DNA of 64,000 bases from assembly GCF_023061185.1 (NCBI RefSeq), contig NZ_JAKGAK010000001.1:62001-126000 (forward strand), written 5' to 3'. Positions 56,633 through 64,000 of this stretch are shown here, piece after piece. Every line of letters starts with the position of its first letter. The stretch's first letter is position 1. A program made the translations under genes and the position numbers. The DNA comes from Chromohalobacter beijerinckii (GTDB lineage: Bacteria; Pseudomonadota; Gammaproteobacteria; Pseudomonadales; Halomonadaceae). Below the pieces are notes generated by a model. That model was given only the letters and a program-made list of their open reading frames with translations, did no database searches and was not told the origin of the DNA.

Positions 56633-58534
56633 TCAAGTCCCTTCAACTTCGACGTCCTCCTTGATGAGTTCTTCGGCTTGATGGGTGTTCTCGTCATCGG
56701 GCAGGAGCCATTCGTCTGCCAGGGCGCGCGCCAGACCCGCAGCATGCGAACTGCCGCCCCCGGCGTTTTCGACGATCACGGCGATGGCTATCTGCGGGTC
56801 GTCCACTGGCGCGAACGCCGTGAACAACGCGTGATCACGCAAACGCTCCTTGAGCTCGTCGGCATCGTATTTCTGATTTTGCCCCAGGGAAAACACCTGT
56901 GCCGTGCCCGACTTGCCCGCCATTTCATACTTCAGTCCCTTACCGATATGACGCGCCGTCCCTTCGCGGCCGCTGACGACTTTCTGCATACCGTTGAAGA
57001 CATCGTCCCACCAGACATCCTTGTCGAGCTTCACATCGCTCTTGGTATTCTTGAAAGGCGGTTCGATCGGCGTCTCACCGACGCGCTTGGCCAAATGTGG
57101 ACGCACCCAGTCTCCTCGGTTGGCCAGCGTTGCCTCGGCCGTTGCGAGTTGCAACGGCGTGACCATCCAGTAGCCTTGCCCGATACCCGCCGAGAGCGTT
57201 TCCCCGGGATACCACGCCTGTCCATATTTCTCGCGTTTCCACTCACGGGAAGGCACGGTCCCCGATGAAGCACCTTGCACATCCAGCGAGGTGACCTCCC
57301 CAAATCCGAACTTGTACATGAAGTTGGATAAGGCATCGATGCCAAGACGATGCGCCATGGTGTAGAAGTAGGTATTGTTGGAAACGGCAAGGGCGCGTTC
57401 CAGATCGACACGCCCGTGCCCCCAGCGCAGCCAGTTACGGTAGTGGCGCGAATCGTTGGGCAGCTTGTAATACCCCGGGTCATAGATGACTTCTTGCGGC
57501 GTCACGACATCATTTTGAAGCGCGGCCAAGGCTTCGAAAGGCTTGATGGTCGAACCAATCGGATAATGACCACGCACGGCCCGGTTGAAAAGCGGCAGGT
57601 CCAGATCCTCCTGCAGCGACTGATAATCCTTGTAGGAAATCCCGGTCACGAACTCGTTGGAATCGAATCCTGGGGCGGAGACCATCGCTAGAATGTCACC
57701 GGTCTGGGGTTGGATCGCGACGATGGAGCCGCGCCGCCCATCCAGCAAATCGTAAGCCATCTGCTGAAGCCGCGTGTCGATGGTCAGCGTCAAGTCCTTG
57801 CCCGGTTCGGGTGGTATACGCTCGAGCTCGCGTAGCACACGACCTCGGGCGTTGGTTTCCACCTTACGTAGACCAGCCTCCCCGTGCAGCGCTTCTTCGT
57901 ACTGCTTCTCGATGCCGGTCTTGCCGATATAATGCGTGCCCGCATAGTTGCCGCTATCAAGCGAGGCCAGTTCTTGCTCGTTGATTCGCCCGACATAGCC
58001 CAGCACATGCGCCATGATCCTGGGAGAGGGATAGTGACGCAGCCACTGTGCTTCGACTTCGACCCCTGGAAGCCGGTAACGATTGACGGCTAACCGCGCG
58101 ATTTGCCGTTCGTTGAGATCGCTCATCAACAACGCCGGCTGATAGGGTCTTTGACGTTGCCGCGACCGTTTTCGAAATGCTTCGACCTGCGTCTCGTCCA
58201 GCCCCAGGATATCGACCAACCGGTCGAGAGTGGCATCAATATCCTGAACCCGCTCGCGTACGATGGTCAGGTTATAGGTTGGGCGGTTTTCAGCGACCAA
58301 TTGACCTTGTCGGTCGTAGATGAGCCCACGCGTCGGCGGCAACGGTTCGACGCGCACACGGTTCTTCTCGGAACGCGTGGTGAAGACATCATGCTCAACG
58401 ACCTGAATATAGAAAAGACGAGCGCCCAACCCCCCGGCCATCAATAATACGAGTAATGCCGCCAGTAGCGAGCGAGCCCGAAACACACGGACTTCTCGAG
58501 CGGTATCCTTGATTGGGTCGCGTCGTTTACGCAT
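56633..58534 (-). CDS. mrdA: Penicillin-binding protein 2 (elongasome transpeptidase)
   Basis: A 633-residue bitopic inner-membrane transpeptidase that acts with RodA in side-wall growth. One helix (about residues 22-44) is followed by the pedestal (TRGLIYDRQGQLVAENRP) and the transpeptidase domain with S328-T-I-K331, S385-N-N387 and K541-S-G543. It overlaps or closely precedes rodA. It is transcribed after rlmH, the normal order in this lineage. Confidence 0.96.
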   Translation of the reverse strand: MRKRRDPIKDTAREVRVFRARSLLAALLVLLMAGGLGARLFYIQVVEHDVFTTRSEKNRVRVEPLPPTRGLIYDRQGQLVAENRPTYNLTIVRERVQDIDATLDRLVDILGLDETQVEAFRKRSRQRQRPYQPALLMSDLNERQIARLAVNRYRLPGVEVEAQWLRHYPSPRIMAHVLGYVGRINEQELASLDSGNYAGTHYIGKTGIEKQYEEALHGEAGLRKVETNARGRVLRELERIPPEPGKDLTLTIDTRLQQMAYDLLDGRRGSIVAIQPQTGDILAMVSAPGFDSNEFVTGISYKDYQSLQEDLDLPLFNRAVRGHYPIGSTIKPFEALAALQNDVVTPQEVIYDPGYYKLPNDSRHYRNWLRWGHGRVDLERALAVSNNTYFYTMAHRLGIDALSNFMYKFGFGEVTSLDVQGASSGTVPSREWKREKYGQAWYPGETLSAGIGQGYWMVTPLQLATAEATLANRGDWVRPHLAKRVGETPIEPPFKNTKSDVKLDKDVWWDDVFNGMQKVVSGREGTARHIGKGLKYEMAGKSGTAQVFSLGQNQKYDADELKERLRDHALFTAFAPVDDPQIAIAVIVENAGGGSSHAAGLARALADEWLLPDDENTHQAEELIKEDVEVEGT

Positions 58535-58597
58535 GGGTCCCCGTTAACAGGCGGGAAGGTGGAAGGTAGCCGCTGAGCAGGCATCGAGCCCCGTCGC

Positions 58598-59065
58598 TCA
58601 TCGGTGATAGGGATGACCAGCCAACAAGGTCCAGGCGCGATACAACTGCTCGGCCAACAGAATACGCACCAGTGGATGAGGCAACGTCAATGCCGAGAGC
58701 GACCAACGTTGCTCGGCCCGCGCCAACAGACGTGAGTCGAGCCCGTCCGGCCCGCCCACTAGGCACGCCACGTCGCGACCGTCCTGGCGCCATTGCTCGG
58801 CGTTGGCAGCCAATCGTTCGGTACTCCAACTTCGACCCTCGACATCCAATGCGATGACACGCTCCTGATCGCGAAGCTTCGCCAGCATGGCATCGCCTTC
58901 GCCCTGAATTGCTCGGGCCACATCGGCGTTCTTGCCCCGCTTGCCGGGTGCAATCTCGACGATGTCCACGCTGAAATCACGCGGCAATCGCTTGAGGTAT
59001 TCATCAACGCCCTGCGTGACCCAGCCGGGCATACGAGTCCCCACGGCGAGAACGCGCAGCTTCAT
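58598..59065 (-). CDS. rlmH: 23S rRNA (pseudouridine1915-N3)-methyltransferase RlmH
   Basis: A 155-residue SPOUT-class methyltransferase acting on the 70S ribosome. The start [16 protein letters not shown], the cofactor-binding LVGGPDGLD and the C-terminal [20 protein letters not shown] (typical YHR end) are diagnostic. Its ATG overlaps the rsfS stop by ATGA. Confidence 0.97.
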   Translation of the reverse strand: MKLRVLAVGTRMPGWVTQGVDEYLKRLPRDFSVDIVEIAPGKRGKNADVARAIQGEGDAMLAKLRDQERVIALDVEGRSWSTERLAANAEQWRQDGRDVACLVGGPDGLDSRLLARAEQRWSLSALTLPHPLVRILLAEQLYRAWTLLAGHPYHR

Positions 59066-59433
59066 CCACGCACCTCGCCAAGCGCCCCCTCAACGGATAC
59101 CCCATCGCTGGGCAGATCCGACCACAAGCGCTCAAGGTCATATAGCTGACGGGTCTCGGGCAGCATGACGTGGACCACGAGATCGCCCAAGTCGACCAGG
59201 ACCCAATCGTTCCCCTGCTGCCCTTCGATACCCAAGGGGCGGCATCCCGCTTCCTTGACTTTCTCCACCACGCTCTCGGCCAGGGCGCCGATGTGTCGAC
59301 TCGATGTCCCGCTAGCGACGATCATGGTGTCGGTGACGCTGGTCAGCGAGGCGACGTCGAGTTCGGCAACATCACGTGCCTTGAGTTCCTCGAGCGTGCC
59401 CATTACCAGCGTTTTGAGTGCTTCAGTCTGCAT
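59062..59433 (-). CDS. rsfS: Ribosome silencing factor RsfS
   Basis: A 123-residue protein that binds L14 and keeps the large subunit from joining under starvation. The core [21 protein letters not shown] and [17 protein letters not shown] match the family. I chose the ATG at 59433 by homology ([10 protein letters not shown]); the ribosome binding site GGAG is very close to it, and an in-frame ATG at 59454 remains possible. Confidence 0.93.
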   Translation of the reverse strand: MQTEALKTLVMGTLEELKARDVAELDVASLTSVTDTMIVASGTSSRHIGALAESVVEKVKEAGCRPLGIEGQQGNDWVLVDLGDLVVHVMLPETRQLYDLERLWSDLPSDGVSVEGALGEVRG

Positions 59434-59574
59434 AGCTCCTCGTTCATATGTCATACCCCTTCGGGCAAGGCCCGCATTCTACCGCGCTGACACCAAACCG
59501 CCAGGGGCAAGGTTAAAAAGGCCTTGGGGTAGCACCGCCACTCACCAGGCCCCTTTCATTGATTGATGACGACA

Positions 59575-60231
59575 TCATCGATAAAGACGACGCGCCAGGA
59601 GATAGCGTTCCACGGCATCGGGCAACAAATAACGCACGCTTTCACCGCGCTGCAATCGCTCTCGAATTACCGTGGCCGAAATCGCCATGCGCGTGGGCAG
59701 GCTCAAGTGCAGCAAGCCCCCCGCAGGCGACTGCATCAGCGTATCGGCACTCTCCACTTCACGGCCTTCGATCAACGCCTCGAGCGCCGCCGGAAGCGGC
59801 TGTTGGTGATCAGGACGATCGATGACGACGATATGCGCGAGCTCGAACAGACGCGCCGGCTCATGCCATTCGGCCAAGTGCAGATAGGCGTCATACCCCA
59901 GCGCCATGACCAGGCGCGCCTGCGGGCCCAGCTCTTCTCGCAAGGACGCCAGGGTCGCGGTGGAATAGGAAGGCCCCTCGCGGCGGATCTCGCGATCATC
60001 CACGTAAAGCCCCGGTGTGTCAGCGATGCCCAGCGCCAACATGGTCGCGCGCTGTTCAGCATCGACGCCTGGGGTAGCTCGATGCGGTGGCACCCGCGCC
60101 GGGACCATGTGGACACGGTCGAGCGCCAGCGCCTCGCGCAACTCGAGCGCGCTACGCAGATGCCCTACGTGCACGGGATCGAAAGTACCGCCCAGCATCG
60201 CGACGCGCGGCGGGATCTCAGCTGCGCACAT
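59575..60231 (-). CDS. nadD: Nicotinate-nucleotide adenylyltransferase
   Basis: A 218-residue enzyme that makes nicotinate adenine dinucleotide in NAD synthesis. The nucleotidyltransferase signature [13 protein letters not shown] lies at about residues 14-26, and the C-terminal [28 protein letters not shown] matches ISSTxIR. The ATG at 60231 overlaps the proA end by 14 bases; an ATG four codons earlier is possible. The 120 bases after it, before rsfS, show no gene. Confidence 0.95.
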   Translation of the reverse strand: MCAAEIPPRVAMLGGTFDPVHVGHLRSALELREALALDRVHMVPARVPPHRATPGVDAEQRATMLALGIADTPGLYVDDREIRREGPSYSTATLASLREELGPQARLVMALGYDAYLHLAEWHEPARLFELAHIVVIDRPDHQQPLPAALEALIEGREVESADTLMQSPAGGLLHLSLPTRMAISATVIRERLQRGESVRYLLPDAVERYLLARRLYR

Positions 60232-61504
60232 GGCCGTCGCCATACACGATGTACTTCTCGCTGGTGAGACCTTCCAGACCGACGGGGCCGCGCGCATGCA
60301 GCTTATCGGTGGAAATGCCGATCTCCGCCCCTAACCCATATTCAAAGCCATCGGCGAAACGCGTCGAGGCATTGACCATGACCGAGCTGGAGTCGACTTC
60401 AGTCAGAAAGCGCCGCGCGTCGGTGAGGTTCTCGGTGACGATGGCATCGGTATGGTGCGAGCCATAGGTATTGATGTGCGTGATCGCATCTTCCAGTGTA
60501 TCGACCACGCGAATGGCCACGATCGGCGCCAGGTATTCGCTATGCCAATCTTCTTCAGTTACGGCGACGGCATCCGCCACCCAGGCCCGCGTCCGTTCAC
60601 ACCCACGCATCTCAACCCCCTTGCGGCGATAGATATCGGCCAACTCGGGAAGTACCCGGGGCGCCGCCTCGGCGTGTACCAGTAGCGTTTCCATGGCATT
60701 GCAGGGCGAATAACGCTGGGTCTTGGCGTTGTCGGCAATGGCCACCGCCTTGGTCGGGTCGGCAGCCTGGTCGACATACACATGGCAGATGCCATCGAGA
60801 TGCTTGATCACCGGCACACGCGCATCTCTCGAGATGCGCTCGATCAGTCCCTTGCCGCCGCGCGGCACGATGACATCGACGAACTCCGGCATGGCGATCA
60901 ATGCGCCGACCGCCGCACGGTCGGTCGTCGCCACGACTTGCACGCAGGCCTCATCGAGCTCAGCGGCCCTGAGCCCCTGGCGGATACAGTCCGCAATGGC
61001 CTGGTTGGAATGGATCGCCTCGGAGCCGCCGCGCAAGATAGTGGCATTGCCTGACTTCAAGCACAGGCTGGCGGCGTCCACGGTCACGTTGGGGCGCGAT
61101 TCGTAGACGATGCCCACCACGCCCAGTGCGACACGCATCTTGCCCACCTGAAGCCCTGAAGGCAGATAGCGCATGTCACGAATCTCGCCGACCGGGTCGG
61201 ACAAGGAGGCCACTTGACGCAAGCCTTCGATCATCATGTCGATACGCGCTGGCGTCAGCGCCAGGCGATCCAGCAGCGCCTCGGCAAGGCCATTGTCGCG
61301 TCCCGCCTCGAGATCGAGGCGATTGGCGGCTTCCAATGCATCGCGCGCCTCATCCAGGGCACTTGCCATGGCGAGTAGCGCACGGTTCTTTTGCGCGGTG
61401 GTGGCACGCGCCAGAACACGTGACGCACCACGTGCCCGTTCACCCATCGCATGCATGTAAGCATCGACGTCGGCGATCTCGGACTCGGAAATTTCAAGGG
61501 TCAT
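60218..61504 (-). CDS. proA: Gamma-glutamyl phosphate reductase
   Basis: A 428-residue NADPH-dependent enzyme of proline synthesis that forms glutamate-5-semialdehyde. The nucleotide-binding [17 protein letters not shown] stretch, the [11 protein letters not shown] segment and the active-site cysteine in [13 protein letters not shown] are present. I chose the ATG at 61504 ([18 protein letters not shown]), since the longer frame from 61567 starts with unlike sequence. Its partner proB is not in the window. Proline is a common osmoprotectant, so it may matter in a halophile, as an inference. Confidence 0.96.
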   Translation of the reverse strand: MTLEISESEIADVDAYMHAMGERARGASRVLARATTAQKNRALLAMASALDEARDALEAANRLDLEAGRDNGLAEALLDRLALTPARIDMMIEGLRQVASLSDPVGEIRDMRYLPSGLQVGKMRVALGVVGIVYESRPNVTVDAASLCLKSGNATILRGGSEAIHSNQAIADCIRQGLRAAELDEACVQVVATTDRAAVGALIAMPEFVDVIVPRGGKGLIERISRDARVPVIKHLDGICHVYVDQAADPTKAVAIADNAKTQRYSPCNAMETLLVHAEAAPRVLPELADIYRRKGVEMRGCERTRAWVADAVAVTEEDWHSEYLAPIVAIRVVDTLEDAITHINTYGSHHTDAIVTENLTDARRFLTEVDSSSVMVNASTRFADGFEYGLGAEIGISTDKLHARGPVGLEGLTSEKYIVYGDGHVRS

Positions 61505-61630
61505 GCGGGCAATTTTCTCCTGGGTATCCGCCGGGAAGCATATGATAAACGGTGCTTTCCGAAGCATGACGGTAGAGACACAACGGCTATACTGCCGGCA
61601 CCGTTGGGAAAGGAATCACTATACGGCACC

Positions 61631-62500
61631 ATGCAGAGCAAATACAAAACACCTCTAACCGGACTTTTCCTGCTGGGCGCGGGACTGGTGACCATCACCG
61701 CCTGGCAGGAAGACGACCCGATCACGCAAGGCTTGCTCATCGCCGCCATTATCGTGTTGACGACGCTTGCGTGGCGTCACTTATCGCGCCGCGCCTGGAC
61801 ATTGGCGATCCCATTGTGTGCCTTGCTTTTGCTGGTGCTACTTTGGCATGCGCCCATGACGTACGCCATCAGCGTATGGCTGTGGCCGATCATGCTGCTC
61901 GCACCGCAACCCCGGCCCATGCGCTACGCCCTCCTGGTGGCCGCCGCACTCGGCTGGTGGCACGTGCAAGTGCCCCTCGGCATGGCGCAAGCCGCCTTGA
62001 GCGGCGCGTTATTGGCCGCACTCATGGCATTGGGATTTGCCAAAGCCACCGAGCACAGCCGGCTACGTCAAGAGCTGGAACGTCGCCATCGCCTCACGCC
62101 GGAAGACTCGATCTGGTCACTCAATCGCCTACGTGAGGATCTGAGCGTTGAATGGTCGCGACGCCAGCGCGAAAACGTCTACGCCGAGCTGATAGTGGTG
62201 CGCCCGTATCAACGCGGCCACAATGCTCGATGGCGTCTCAGGGAGCGCCTGGCCGCCCTTATCCACGCCTTCGAGGGATGTTATCGCGTGGATGCACAGA
62301 CCTTTGCGGTACTGCTGATTTCAAAGGACGAGCAACACGCCTCCTTACGTCGTGACGCGATCTCGACCGAGCTTCAGGAGCACTGCCGTATACGCATCGC
62401 GCCCGTTGCCCCCGATCTCGACCCCATTACGCTGGGCCATGAACTCTCGGTGCAAAACAGCGGCCTGCATTGCCGACAGGAGACAACCGACCATGCCTGA
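61631..62500 (+). CDS. Membrane protein with degenerate GGDEF-like tail (first of a pair)
   Basis: A 289-residue protein that I do not recognise as a characterised family. About six hydrophobic segments fill residues 10-140. A soluble tail begins near residue 155 (EDSIWSLNRLREDLSVEW) and has the size and rhythm of a GGDEF domain. The signature position reads CYRVDAQTFAVLLI, where an active diguanylate cyclase would have a GG(D/E)EF. It is therefore expected to be catalytically dead, perhaps a scaffold or sensor. The start at 61631 follows a distant AAGGAA. It overlaps the next, similar gene by 8 bases. Confidence 0.6.
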   Translation: MQSKYKTPLTGLFLLGAGLVTITAWQEDDPITQGLLIAAIIVLTTLAWRHLSRRAWTLAIPLCALLLLVLLWHAPMTYAISVWLWPIMLLAPQPRPMRYALLVAAALGWWHVQVPLGMAQAALSGALLAALMALGFAKATEHSRLRQELERRHRLTPEDSIWSLNRLREDLSVEWSRRQRENVYAELIVVRPYQRGHNARWRLRERLAALIHAFEGCYRVDAQTFAVLLISKDEQHASLRRDAISTELQEHCRIRIAPVAPDLDPITLGHELSVQNSGLHCRQETTDHA

Positions 62501-63428
62501 GCGTTTTTCGTTGTCACGCCTGCACGCAATGGCATATGCCTGCGGGGCGCTCGTGCTCGCCAGCCTCGCGGCCTGGCACTATCTGATGGGCCATTACCCG
62601 CGCATCCTGCCGATCACCTTCCTGACCATCATGGTGGCTGCCGCCGCCCTGATGGCAAAAAACGCTTACGCTCGTCGACTACCCGCCTACCTGGTGTTGA
62701 TCAGCGGCTACCTGGCGATTGCCGTGGAAGCGCCTTACCTCGAGGCGTCCGGCGCACTTTGGATGGGGGTCCCCCCGATACTCGCAACGTTGCTATTACC
62801 GCCTGGTGCCGCACTCCTCCTCAACGTGTTGCTCGCGCCCATGTGGTTGCTCCTGATCAACTCTGTGCTTTCGACTCCCGCGGGCGGTCTGCAGTACTTC
62901 ACACTCGTCATCATCTCGATACTGCCTCTCGGGTGGTACATGCAACAGTCCCGCCTGCTCAAGACCACCGACCAGCTCGATACGCAAAGCGGCATGCTAT
63001 CGCACGACGCCCTCAGCGAACGACTTATCGCCGAGGTCGCTCGCGCCCGCGTATTGAACCAATCGCTGAGTGCGCTAGTCATTCATTTACCTCAACTCGA
63101 CATGGCCAATGAGCAGTTCGGCCAAGCGGCACAAGACACGCTATTGACGACCTTCTGTCAGGTGGTACAACGCAACTCTCGACGTGGCGATGCACTGGGC
63201 CGGCATCGCCATAGCGTCTTTTGGCTGCTGCTTGCGGACGCGGGGGGAGCCGGCGCTCTCATCGTCCGTGAGCGCTTGACGCATGCGCTCAGAGAAACCC
63301 CGCTCCCCGAAACCGGTGCCATCGAGGCCCAGGCTCGTATTTGTCACCTGGCAGGTGACGAGTGCGCCGAACGTTTCGAGCAACGGCTGATCAAGCGTGG
63401 ATTCAACTTGCTGGAGCCCGATACTTGA
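62493..63428 (+). CDS. Membrane protein with degenerate GGDEF-like domain (second of a pair)
   Basis: A 311-residue protein with an N-terminal membrane region of about five to six helices (residues 12-160). Its C-terminal domain starts with DTQSGMLSHDALSERLIAEV, like the DxLTGLxNR entry of GGDEF domains, and continues SALVIHLPQLDMANEQFGQ, matching the IDxDxFKxxND stretch. The signature loop is GRHRHSVFWLLL instead of GGDEF, so cyclase activity is unlikely. AGGAG lies 9 bases before the ATG, and the gene overlaps the first of the pair by 8 bases, so the two are probably made together. Confidence 0.65.
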   Translation: MPERFSLSRLHAMAYACGALVLASLAAWHYLMGHYPRILPITFLTIMVAAAALMAKNAYARRLPAYLVLISGYLAIAVEAPYLEASGALWMGVPPILATLLLPPGAALLLNVLLAPMWLLLINSVLSTPAGGLQYFTLVIISILPLGWYMQQSRLLKTTDQLDTQSGMLSHDALSERLIAEVARARVLNQSLSALVIHLPQLDMANEQFGQAAQDTLLTTFCQVVQRNSRRGDALGRHRHSVFWLLLADAGGAGALIVRERLTHALRETPLPETGAIEAQARICHLAGDECAERFEQRLIKRGFNLLEPDT

Positions 63429-63430
63429 AC

Positions 63431-64000
63431 GTGACCGAGTGGCTGTACCAATTCTCTCCCTCGCCGACATTACTGGTCTTGATCGTGCTGTTGGTGGCAC
63501 TGCTCGAGTCGCTCGCCGTGGTTGGCCTGCTGGTGCCCGGCATCGTGATACTGACCGCCGCCGCGTCACTGGCCGGGCATCAGCACCTCCCTTTACCGCT
63601 TTTGTTGGCGGCGGCCTTTGCGGGAGCGACACTCGGTGATGGCCTAAGCTTCTGGCTGGGCTATTCTCAGCGCGAACGCGTGCATCGAATGTGGCCATTC
63701 ACCCGCCACCCCGAATGGCTAGCGCGCGGCGTCAATTTCTTCAAGCGCTATGGCGATTTTTCCATCCTCATCGGTCGCTTCGTGGGGCCGGTACGTCCCA
63801 TCGTGCCGATGGTCGCTGGCATGCTGCACATGCCGACATGGCGCTTTGCCGCCGTCAATATCGCTTCCGCCTTGCTTTGGGCCCCCGCCTACCTATTGCC
63901 CGGTTATCTACTCGGCCATTCATGGGACAAACTCCTCGCCTTGCCTGCAAGCAGCGAACGATGGCTCGTTACCCTGGGGCTCGTGCTGATAACGCTGGGA
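63431..64000 (+). CDS. DedA/SNARE-associated (VTT domain) membrane protein, partial
   Basis: The gene runs off the right edge after 190 codons. The translation reads VTEWLYQFSPSPTLLVLIVL, then ESLAVVGLLVPGIVILTAAA, and the family motif FFKRYGDFSILIGRFVGPVR followed by PIVPMVAGMLHMP. DedA proteins act as lipid scramblase or proton-linked transporters in the inner membrane. The start is a GTG at 63431, two bases after the previous stop; a TTG at 63425, overlapping that stop, has a better-placed GGAG. It probably belongs to the same transcript as the two membrane genes. Confidence 0.85.
   Translation, partial: MTEWLYQFSPSPTLLVLIVLLVALLESLAVVGLLVPGIVILTAAASLAGHQHLPLPLLLAAAFAGATLGDGLSFWLGYSQRERVHRMWPFTRHPEWLARGVNFFKRYGDFSILIGRFVGPVRPIVPMVAGMLHMPTWRFAAVNIASALLWAPAYLLPGYLLGHSWDKLLALPASSERWLVTLGLVLITLG

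Overview
The window looks like a chromosomal core segment of a GC-rich, halophile-type gammaproteobacterium, most probably Halomonadaceae (Halomonas/Chromohalobacter-like). The signs are a full Na+-translocating NQR operon, a gap-mfd block next to nqr as in Pseudomonas, a DUF3141 protein related to polyhydroxyalkanoate synthases, and a Tus-like replication terminus protein. The genus is an inference. I see no tRNA, rRNA, insertion sequence, prophage or CRISPR array, and almost every open stretch is filled by well-conserved housekeeping genes.

Layout. (1) 1-4.3 kb: the 5' end of rluC, then a long leader and rne. The rne frame is cut by an in-frame TAG just before the membrane-anchor helix and stays open for another 1.8 kb, which is the most striking feature of the window. 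(2) 4.3-12 kb, minus strand: comEC, msbA, lpxK, a Trm112-like gene, kdsB, a low-molecular-weight tyrosine phosphatase and murB. From msbA onwards the genes mostly touch or overlap, forming an envelope (LPS and peptidoglycan) operon. (3) 12-18 kb: a DUF2062 gene, lolD plus one LolC/E-type permease, the putrescine pair aguA-aguB, a Tus homologue and a small YrhK-type membrane protein. (4) 18-29 kb, minus strand: sth, then nqrABCDEF-apbE-nqrM (nqrA transcribed first), then a long-form gap gene. (5) 29-37 kb: mfd, two L,D-transpeptidases whose 3' ends overlap, an Lpp-like lipoprotein, a short MetE-family gene and a small orphan gene. (6) 37-44 kb: a DUF6586-type gene and topA, then pyk and the DUF3141 gene. 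(7) 44-50 kb: two-subunit pyruvate carboxylase (biotin carboxylase plus carboxyltransferase) with a divergent LysR regulator, then a quinone-oxidoreductase-like gene. (8) 50-61.5 kb: lipA, convergent with a long minus-strand block lipB-ybeD-dacC-rlpA-mltB-rodA-mrdA-rlmH-rsfS-nadD-proA for cell elongation, ribosome maturation, lipoate, NAD and proline. (9) 61.6-64 kb: two tandem membrane proteins with degenerate GGDEF-like tails and a DedA-family gene that runs off the right edge.

Regulation that can be read directly includes HexR-like palindromes at both gap and pyk, a MetR-type palindrome upstream of the MetE-family gene, an inverted repeat in the lysR/pycA intergenic region, a consensus-like promoter for nqr, and several strong bidirectional terminators, the longest (20-bp perfect stem) between lipA and lipB.
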